Of a stretch of DNA of 64,000 nucleotides, positions 56,588-64,000 are shown in pieces. The first letter of the stretch is position 1. The number at the start of each line of letters is the position of its first letter. The notes below the pieces were generated by a model. That model was not told where the DNA came from, did not search any database, and worked only from the letters and a program-made list of their open reading frames with translations. The translations under genes and the position numbers were made by a program. This stretch comes from Rhizobium sp. RU20A (GTDB taxonomy: Bacteria > Pseudomonadota > Alphaproteobacteria > Rhizobiales > Rhizobiaceae). The stretch covers positions 1 to 64,000 of the forward strand of contig NZ_FTMB01000006.1 in NCBI RefSeq assembly GCF_900155885.1, in the 5' to 3' direction.

Positions 56588-57016
56588 GCGCAGACAGGGC
56601 ACTGCCCCCTCATCCGATCCTTCGGGGCACCCTCTCCCCGAGGGGAGAAGGGATTGTGGTGCTCTCGTCCGGGTCTCTTCTCCCCGGCGGGGAGAGATGA
56701 TGCCGGCAGGCAGATGAGGGGGGGCGAAGCCATGCCGCGTCCCGAGGATGCCAGGTTCAAGGGCAGGTCTGCCGCCGGCCAGCGGGCCCGTTGCCGCCTG
56801 AGCGTCGGCGTGGCGCGACCGCCCCCTCATCCGACCCTTCGTGCCACCTTCTCCCCGAGGGGAGAAGGGATGGTGGCGCTCTCCGCTGGCTCTCTTCTCC
56901 CCGGCGGGGAGAAGATGCCGGCAGGCAGATGAGGGGGGCGAAGCCAAGCGGCGTCCCGACGTTGCACGCCCCAAACGCGGAGCCGCCGCCAACCCCGCCA
57001 CACCCCGCACCTCCAA
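56588..57016. repeat. Two tandem ~125-bp palindromic repeats between the GGDEF-EAL gene and groEL
   Basis: Copy 1 is 56604-56731 and copy 2 is 56821-56945. Both begin GCCCCCTCATCCGA and end GCAGATGAGGGGGGCGAAGCC, with inner hairpins TCTCCCCGAGGGGAGAAGG and CTTCTCCCCGGCGGGGAGA. They are close in sequence, oriented the same way, and share the family found at 48041-48180. No gene seen. Confidence 0.75.
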
Positions 57017-57047
57017 ACGAAAAAGGGCGACCCGAAGGCCGCCCTTT
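57017..57047 (-). terminator. Intrinsic terminator of groESL
   Basis: On the minus strand AAAGGGCGGCC-TTCG-GGTCGCCCTTTTT folds into a stable hairpin with a T-run, 25 nt after the groEL stop. Confidence 0.8.
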
Positions 57048-57071
57048 CCGTATTGCGAGGCGTTGGACTGA

Positions 57072-58763
<1,692 letters not shown>

Positions 58764-58817
58764 TTATCGATCCCCCCGGCCGGCGCTGTCGCCGGTCACC
58801 GGAGAGCGGTCGAAAGA

Positions 58818-59114
58818 TCAGCCGATGATGCCCATGATGTCGGCTTCCTTCATGATCAGAAGGTCTTCGCCGTTGAGCTTGACTTCGGTGCCGGACCACT
58901 TGCCGAACAGGACGCGATCGCCGACCTTGACGTCGAGCGCAACGACCTTGCCGGTCTCATCACGGGCGCCGGAGCCAACAGCGACGATCTCGCCTTCCTG
59001 CGGCTTTTCCTTGGCGGTATCCGGAATGATGATGCCGCCCTTGGTCTTTTCTTCAGACTCGACGCGCTTGACGACGACACGGTCGTGCAGCGGGCGGAAA
59101 TTGGTGCTTGCCAT
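58818..59114 (-). CDS. groES: Co-chaperonin GroES (10 kDa)
   Basis: 98 residues from ATG 59114 ([20 protein letters not shown]). The mobile loop [16 protein letters not shown] and the terminal [15 protein letters not shown] fit the family. It forms the lid of the GroEL chamber and is the first gene of the operon. Confidence 0.98.
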   Translation of the reverse strand: MASTNFRPLHDRVVVKRVESEEKTKGGIIIPDTAKEKPQEGEIVAVGSGARDETGKVVALDVKVGDRVLFGKWSGTEVKLNGEDLLIMKEADIMGIIG

Positions 59115-59171
59115 TGTCTTAATCCCTCGATCAAATGACATGGACGGACCCAAAAAGGCCCCTCGAATGTG

Positions 59172-59198
59172 TTAGCACTCTCTCTGGAGGAGTGCCAG
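59172..59198 (-). promoter_or_regulatory. CIRCE operator (HrcA binding site)
   Basis: TTAGCACTC-N9-GAGTGCCAG (plus-strand order), where the consensus is TTAGCACTC-N9-GAGTGCTAA; the right arm differs at two positions. It lies between the -10 element and groES, the normal place for HrcA repression. Confidence 0.9.
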
Positions 59199-59205
59199 CG
59201 ACGTC

Positions 59206-59234
59206 GATTTAGGGATTGGCGCGGGGGGAGTCAA
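59206..59234 (-). promoter_or_regulatory. Promoter of groESL
   Basis: On the minus strand TTGACT (59229-59234) and TAAATC (59206-59211) are exactly 17 nt apart, a sigma-70-type pair just upstream of the CIRCE. It suggests HrcA-controlled housekeeping transcription; an RpoH element is not obvious. Confidence 0.65.
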
Positions 59235-59371
59235 GGATGGGGTGGGGGAATTTTGCGGTGGCTGGTCATGGTGTGGCTAGATACGTTGGGGTTGTTACTC
59301 CGTCAGTGACGCCAACGATGGCATAAGCGCCATCACCGTTGCGCGTCTCGAAACAGACCAACGAATCTAGT

Positions 59372-61480
59372 TCAGTTCTCTCGTCCTCCCATCCTATCTA
59401 GAAGTTGTGCCAAATTACCTCTGACGGTCTTCGTGTACGGATGTTCGGTGCCTAGCGCTTTCTCAAAAAGTTCGAGAGCCTTGCGGTAGAGAATTTCGGC
59501 CTCCTCGTAACGCCCTTGGGCATTGAGGTTGTAGGCAACGTTGTTGTAGCTCGTCGCCGTATCGGGATGGGCCTCGCCCAGCGCCGCCCGCCGCAGTTCC
59601 AGCGCTTTGCGGTAGAGTGGTTCGGCCTCCTCGTGTCTTTTTTGGTCATCAAGGTTGGAGGCAACGTTGTTGTAGCTCGCCGCCGTATCGGGATGGGCCT
59701 CGCCCAGCGCCGCCCGCCGCAGTTCCAGCGCTTTGCGGTAGAGTGGTTCGGCCTCCTCGTGTCTTTTTTGGTCATCAAGGTTGGAGGCAACGTTGTTGTA
59801 GCTCGCCGCCGTATCGGGATGAGCCTCGCCGAGTGCCGCCCGCCGCAGTTCCAGTGCCTTGCGGTAGAGTGGTTCGGCCTCCTCGTAACGCCCTTGGGCA
59901 TTGAGGTTGTAGGCAACGTTGTTGTAGCTCGTCGTCGTATCGGGATGGGCCTCGCCGAGTGCCGCCCGCCGCAGTTCCAGTGCCTTGCGGTAGAGTGGTT
60001 CGGCCTCCTCGTGTCTTTTTTGGTCATCAAGGTTGGAGGCAACGTTGTTGTAGCTCGTCGTCGTATCGGGATGGGCCTCGCCGAGTGCCGCCCGCCGCAG
60101 TTCCAGTGCCTTGCGGTAGAGTGGTTCGGCCTCCTCGTGTCTTTTTTGGTCATCAAGGTTGGAGGCAACGTTGTTGTAGCTCGCCGCCGTATCGGGATGA
60201 GCCTCGCCGAGTGCCGCCCGCCGCAGTTCCAGTGCCTTGCGGTAGAGTGGTTCGGCCTCCTCGTAACGCCCTTGGGCATTGAGGTTGTAGGCAACGTTGT
60301 TGTAGCTCGTCGTCGTATCGGGATGGGCCTCGCCGAGTGCCGCCCGCCGCAGTTCCAGTGCCTTGCGGTAGAGTGGTTCGGCCTCCTCGTGTCTTTTTTG
60401 GTCATCAAGGTTGGAGGCAACGTTGTTGTAGCTCGCCGCCGTATCGGGATGAGCCTCGCCGAGTGCCGCCCGCCGCAGTTCCAGTGCCTTGCGGTAGAGT
60501 GGTTCGGCCTCCTCGTGTCTTTTTTGGTCATCAAGGTTAGAGGCAACGTTGTTGTAGCTCGCCGCTGTATCGGGATGAGCCTCGCCGAGTGCCGCCCGCC
60601 GCAGTTCCAGTGCCTTGCGGTAGAGTGGTTCGGCCTCCTCGTAACGCCCTTGGGCATAGAGGTTGTAGGCAACGTTGTTGTAGCTCGTCGCCGTATCGGG
60701 ATGGGCCTCGCCGAGTGCCGCCCGCCGCAGTTCCAGTGCCTTGCGGTGGAGGGGTTCGGCCTCCTCGTACCGCCCTTGGTCATAAAGGTTGGAGGCAACG
60801 TTGTTGTAGCTCGTCGCCGTATCGGGATGGGCCTCGCCGAGTGCCGCCCGCCGCAGTTCCAGTGCCTTGCGGTGGAGGGGTTCGGCCTCCTCGTGTCGCC
60901 CTTGCGCACCGAGGTTGGAGGCAACGTTGTCGTAGCTCGTCGCCGTATCGGGATGGGCCTCTCCGAGCGCCGCCCGCCGCAGTTCCAGTGCCTTGCGGTG
61001 GAGGGGTTCGGCCTCCTCGTGTCGCCCTTGGTCATAAAGGTTGGAGGCAACGTTGTTGTAGCTCGTCGCCGTATCGGGGTGGGCCTCTCCGAGGGTAGTC
61101 CCCTTCAGTTCCAGTGCCTTGCGGTGAAGGGGTTCGGCCTCCTCGTAACGCCCTTGGTCATCGAGGTTGGAGGCAAGGTTGTTGTAGCTCGTCGCCGTAT
61201 CGGGGTGGGCCTCTCCGAGGGCAGCCTGCTTCAGTTCCAGTGCCGTGCGGTGGAGAGGTTCGGCTTCCTTGTAACGCCCTAGGTTATCAAGGTTGTAGGC
61301 AAGGTTGTTGTAGCTGGTCGCCGTATCGGGATGGGCCTCTCCGAGCACTGCCCGTCGCAGTTCCAGTGACTTGCGGTAGAGAGGTTCGGCCTCCTCGTAA
61401 CGCCCTTGGTCATCAAGGTTGGAGGCAACGTTACTATAGCTTTCCGCCGTGTCTGGATGCTCATCGCCGAGCGCCTCAGC
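59372..61480. repeat. 126-bp tandem repeat array with 378-bp higher-order period
   Basis: The TPR-coding DNA consists of 126-bp units. The marker CGCCCTTGGG of the NAQGRY variant recurs at 59511, 59889 and 60267, exactly 378 bp apart, and the units between are almost identical. This indicates recent expansion by unequal exchange or slippage of a three-unit block. The 5' units (60.7-61.4 kb) are more diverged and older. Confidence 0.9.
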
Positions 61481-62557
61481 AAGAAGAGCACTCTGGGCGC
61501 GATAACACTCGACGGCCTGTGCATAGTTGAATTTCACGGCGGCAAGCTCGGCGCGTTTGCCGAGAATACCTGCCCGGTTTTCCTTGTCGCGTTTCGCCGT
61601 CTCTTCACGATCGGCGATTATGTCAATGTAGCGTTTATCGGCTTCAGCAAGTGCCTTTTCCGCCGCATCCAACGAAAAGTGCTCACCGCTTGTCAAAGCG
61701 TCATCCGCTTGCTCCAGAAGGGACGCAATCTCTGGGACTTCGTTTGCGAGAGATCGAAAATCTCCTCTGCTGTCGCGCAGTTCTTTCAGTCGTTCGTAAG
61801 ATTTCTCCAATGCGGCAGCAAGATCTTCTCGTGGAATCCGCTTTTCAAGGATCATCGCTAGAAGGGCGATGAGGTCGCTCTCTGCCACATGCAGTTGTTG
61901 CTGCAGGAGTGCGACTTCAGGGTAGCTTGCGCGAATGTCCTCGACGGTTCTTTTGATCTCGACCACATCCTCTCGAACACTCCCGAGAGCATTCGCCATT
62001 TCGAACATGAGGCGTGGTTCGAGCTGGCGATAATAATTGTCGTCTTCGACCGCGGCCTCGATACCGGCGCGGACAACGTCTCGCGCAAAGCGGTAGGGCA
62101 GTGTTCCGCTGGCAGCAGTACCGAACAGGTCAGGATAGGCTTGTCCCAGCCCCGTCATGATGACCGTGACGGCGCGGTCCGCAAAGCCCTCGCGACTGAC
62201 TGCGGATGCAGCCAGCGCTTTGTGGTCTATGATGCAACGTTCCAGGCCATCATTAAGGGCCTCATTGGCGGCGACAAGATCAGATCGAATGGCAAAATTG
62301 CCATCACCGCCAGAAACCAGATCGCCGTAGCTTTTGAGAACCTCTGCCTGGAGACGCGCGCGGACACGTTTGCATTCCGGCCCGAATTTCTGTCTGCGGC
62401 CCAAAACGAACCCGACAAGGGCAGCCGCGCCAACACTTGCCTCAATAGCTCCAGAGGGCACCCTGCCCAAGGCAACGGCGGCGGAGCCGACACAAACCGC
62501 TGCGATCTTCTCTAGTCCGGTCTCAAAAAAACGCACGTCGCTTACCCTCATCGGCAA
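59372..62557 (-). CDS. Large TPR protein with 16 near-identical 42-residue repeats
   Basis: 1061 residues. Residues 1-~50 include a hydrophobic stretch (AAVCVGSAAVALG, GAAALVGFVLG) that may anchor it in the membrane. Residues ~55-330 are helical with no family recognised (e.g. LMFEMANALGSVREDVVEIK). From ~345 there are 16 kinesin-light-chain-type TPR units of 42 residues, GEAHPDTATSYNNVASNL then DDQGRYEEAEPLYRKALELRRAAL, and a half unit at the end. The last nine units follow a three-unit pattern (DDQKRH, DDQKRH, NAQGRY) repeated three times, seen in DNA as exact 378-bp periodicity. Such arrays bind peptides or partner proteins. It stands alone between groES and the ChrA gene; bacterial TPRs of this kind occur in signalling and defence proteins, but no effector domain is visible here. 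Confidence 0.85.
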   Translation of the reverse strand: MPMRVSDVRFFETGLEKIAAVCVGSAAVALGRVPSGAIEASVGAAALVGFVLGRRQKFGPECKRVRARLQAEVLKSYGDLVSGGDGNFAIRSDLVAANEALNDGLERCIIDHKALAASAVSREGFADRAVTVIMTGLGQAYPDLFGTAASGTLPYRFARDVVRAGIEAAVEDDNYYRQLEPRLMFEMANALGSVREDVVEIKRTVEDIRASYPEVALLQQQLHVAESDLIALLAMILEKRIPREDLAAALEKSYERLKELRDSRGDFRSLANEVPEIASLLEQADDALTSGEHFSLDAAEKALAEADKRYIDIIADREETAKRDKENRAGILGKRAELAAVKFNYAQAVECYRAQSALLAEALGDEHPDTAESYSNVASNLDDQGRYEEAEPLYRKSLELRRAVLGEAHPDTATSYNNLAYNLDNLGRYKEAEPLHRTALELKQAALGEAHPDTATSYNNLASNLDDQGRYEEAEPLHRKALELKGTTLGEAHPDTATSYNNVASNLYDQGRHEEAEPLHRKALELRRAALGEAHPDTATSYDNVASNLGAQGRHEEAEPLHRKALELRRAALGEAHPDTATSYNNVASNLYDQGRYEEAEPLHRKALELRRAALGEAHPDTATSYNNVAYNLYAQGRYEEAEPLYRKALELRRAALGEAHPDTAASYNNVASNLDDQKRHEEAEPLYRKALELRRAALGEAHPDTAASYNNVASNLDDQKRHEEAEPLYRKALELRRAALGEAHPDTTTSYNNVAYNLNAQGRYEEAEPLYRKALELRRAALGEAHPDTAASYNNVASNLDDQKRHEEAEPLYRKALELRRAALGEAHPDTTTSYNNVASNLDDQKRHEEAEPLYRKALELRRAALGEAHPDTTTSYNNVAYNLNAQGRYEEAEPLYRKALELRRAALGEAHPDTAASYNNVASNLDDQKRHEEAEPLYRKALELRRAALGEAHPDTAASYNNVASNLDDQKRHEEAEPLYRKALELRRAALGEAHPDTATSYNNVAYNLNAQGRYEEAEILYRKALELFEKALGTEHPYTKTVRGNLAQLLDRMGGREN

Positions 62558-62802
62558 CAGACTTACTATTCATGGCCGAAAGTGCAATTCAAGCGATAGA
62601 TTGGGAGAGACTATCTCGCTTTCGGGAGTAAGGCGTGCTGTGGATCGCAATGCTAAAGAAGCCTGCATGAATGTGGGCGAGGCCGCGTCCCTTCCCGCCA
62701 TCGCGCGCCGCATGTTACATCCCTGTCACATCCCCGCTCTAACACCCGCCCCATCTGCCGGTGACCGACGAGGCACCGGGGATGCGCGTGGGGAGAGACG
62801 GC

Positions 62803-64000
62803 ATGCAGGGAAGAATGGACGGCATCGGGCCGGGCGCGACGGCCGCTGCCGCAGGGGCCACGCCCACGCCCCCCAGCTTCGCCGAGCTCACCCGCGTCTT
62901 CGCCCGCATCGGCCTTCTCTCCTTCGGCGGCCCGGCCGGGCAGATCGCCTTGATGCACCGCGAGGTGGTGGAGGAGCGGCGGTGGATGTCGGAGAGCCGG
63001 TTTCTGCATGCGCTCAACTATTGCATGCTGCTGCCCGGCCCGGAGGCGCAGCAACTGGCGACCTATATCGGCTGGCTGCTGCACGGCACGCGCGGCGGGG
63101 TGGTCGCGGGGCTGCTGTTCATCCTGCCGGGCTTTGCCGTCATTCTGGCGCTCTCGGCGGCTTACGCGCTGTTTCAGGACACCCACTGGCTGGAAACCGT
63201 GTTCTACGGCCTGAAGGCCGCCGTGCTCGCCATCGTCATCGATGCGCTGCTGCGCCTTGCGCGCCGCACGCTGAAGACGGCCTTGGCGCGCGCCCTTGCG
63301 GCCGGCGCCTTCCTGGCGCTCTTCGTCTTCCAGCTGCCCTTTCCGCTGGTGGTCGCCGCCGCCGGCCTTATCGGCTTCCTCCTCTCGCGCCGCGACGAAC
63401 GCAAGGGCACGGCCACGCTCGCCCCGCCCGAGCCCGATCCGGTGCCCATCACCTCCGCCCCGCCGACGCTTTCCCATGCTGCCAAAACGCTCGCCGCCTG
63501 CGGCCTGCTGTGGCTCGCGCCCTTCGCGCTGATCGCCGCCATGCTGGGGGCGGGGTCGGGCGCCATCTTCACCGCCATCGGCGCCTTCTTCTCCAAAATG
63601 GCCGTCGTCACCTTCGGCGGCGCCTATGCCGTACTCTCCTATGTCGCCCAGCAGGCGGTGGAGGTGCATGGCTGGCTGAAGCCCGGCGAGATGCTCGACG
63701 GGCTGGCGCTGGCCGAAACGACGCCGGGGCCGCTTGTGCTGGTGCTCGCCTTCGTCGGCTTCATGGGCGCCTTTCGCGGCGCCACGGGGCTTGAGCCGCT
63801 GACGGCGGGGCTCTTGGGCGCCACGCTGACCGTCTGGGTCACCTTCGTGCCCTGCTTCCTCTGGATCTTCCTCGGCGCGCCCCATGTCGAAAAACTCCGC
63901 CAGAATGTCGCGCTCTCCGGCGCGCTCTCTGCCATCTCGGCCGCGGTGGCCGGCGTCATTCTCAATCTCGCCCTCTGGTTCGCGCTGCACATCCTCTTTG
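62803..64000 (+). CDS. chrA: ChrA-family chromate transporter, truncated by the window end
   Basis: 399 residues are in the window with no stop yet. The N half has FARIGLLSFGGPAGQIALMHREVVEERRW (in pieces), and the C half repeats the pattern (FSKMAVVTFGGAYAVLSYVAQQAVE), the two-domain long-chain CHR layout. Both halves are made of membrane helices. It exports chromate, usually by proton- or sulfate-coupled exchange. Start ATG 62803 has GGGGAGAG upstream; ATG 62782 in frame is an alternative. No chrB regulator precedes it. Confidence 0.9.
   Translation, partial: MQGRMDGIGPGATAAAAGATPTPPSFAELTRVFARIGLLSFGGPAGQIALMHREVVEERRWMSESRFLHALNYCMLLPGPEAQQLATYIGWLLHGTRGGVVAGLLFILPGFAVILALSAAYALFQDTHWLETVFYGLKAAVLAIVIDALLRLARRTLKTALARALAAGAFLALFVFQLPFPLVVAAAGLIGFLLSRRDERKGTATLAPPEPDPVPITSAPPTLSHAAKTLAACGLLWLAPFALIAAMLGAGSGAIFTAIGAFFSKMAVVTFGGAYAVLSYVAQQAVEVHGWLKPGEMLDGLALAETTPGPLVLVLAFVGFMGAFRGATGLEPLTAGLLGATLTVWVTFVPCFLWIFLGAPHVEKLRQNVALSGALSAISAAVAGVILNLALWFALHILF

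Noticed and set aside
59516-61282. Long plus-strand ORF (588 codons) and other-frame ORFs opposite the TPR gene
   Set aside because: They arise because the 126-bp repeat has no stops in several frames. Their products are just the translated repeat and the minus-strand frame has clear TPR signatures.
59372-61480. CRISPR-like regular repeat
   Set aside because: The units are 126 bp of contiguous coding sequence without unique spacers.
62653-63990. 445-codon minus-strand ORF and the 62334-63794 plus-strand ORF over chrA
   Set aside because: The frame from 62803 has membrane helices and duplicated CHR motifs; the others are charged, low-complexity shadows.

Overview
The window looks like a chromosomal segment of an alphaproteobacterium of the Hyphomicrobiales (Rhizobiaceae-like; genus not determinable here). 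Signs are high GC, the hisS-hisZ-hisG cluster with short-form HisG, the plant/proteobacterial-type GshA, a DUF1476 ATPase-zeta protein, DUF1127 and DUF3422 proteins, a CIRCE-controlled groESL operon, and several families of palindromic intergenic repeats of the kind common in rhizobial genomes.

Layout. (1) Positions 1-10.6 kb look like one end of an integrated genomic island abutting a tRNA-Gln gene (10619-10692, minus). From left to right it holds the 3' end of an IS3-type transposase; a LuxR-type regulator convergent with an unusually long orphan flagellin; a second, diverged copy of the same IS3 tail; a decayed FtsH-like protease locus (N-domain with an amber stop, a frameshift, then separate AAA and M41 ORFs); a DUF429-like protein; a small hypothetical; and a frameshifted DUF6538/tyrosine-recombinase integrase next to the tRNA. 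(2) 10.9-14.3 kb is a Ppx/GppA-rlmE-VOC operon whose first protein has a huge basic disordered N-terminus. (3) 14.5-25.6 kb carries an MFS exporter, a Tat-exported metallo-beta-lactamase-fold protein, ATPase zeta, guaB, a small secreted protein, MAPEG, a zinc alcohol dehydrogenase, a LysR regulator, DUF1127 and a chemoreceptor. (4) 25.7-31.2 kb holds DUF937, gshA, rsmE, a PiT phosphate transporter and a Nudix hydrolase, all on the minus strand. (5) 31.5-38.9 kb holds a GntR regulator, DUF3422, a LysR regulator and a divergent glcDEF glycolate oxidase operon. (6) 39.3-46.1 kb holds an outer-membrane barrel protein, two L,D-transpeptidases, tag, small hypotheticals, a DUF305 plus His/Met/Cys-rich exported pair, a PAS protein and an XRE regulator. 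(7) 46.2-50.1 kb is hisS, hisZ, hisG. (8) 50.2-56.6 kb holds a hypothetical, GST, GFA-family, FAD reductase and an MHYT-PAS-PAS-GGDEF-EAL protein. (9) 57-59.3 kb is groESL with promoter, CIRCE and terminator. (10) 59.4-62.6 kb is a 1061-residue protein with 16 near-identical 42-residue TPRs in a higher-order three-unit array. (11) A ChrA-family transporter runs off the right edge.

Most of the window is ordinary core genome. The accessory signals worth attention are the tRNA-Gln island with its IS-flanked luxR-flagellin block and decaying protease, the recently expanded TPR array, a low-GC mosaic patch inside hisS, the very long disordered Ppx extension, and an orphan terminator at 22.0 kb that may end a small RNA. 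I did not find a convincing complete new defence or biosynthetic system; the TPR protein and the protease/DUF429 locus are the closest candidates.
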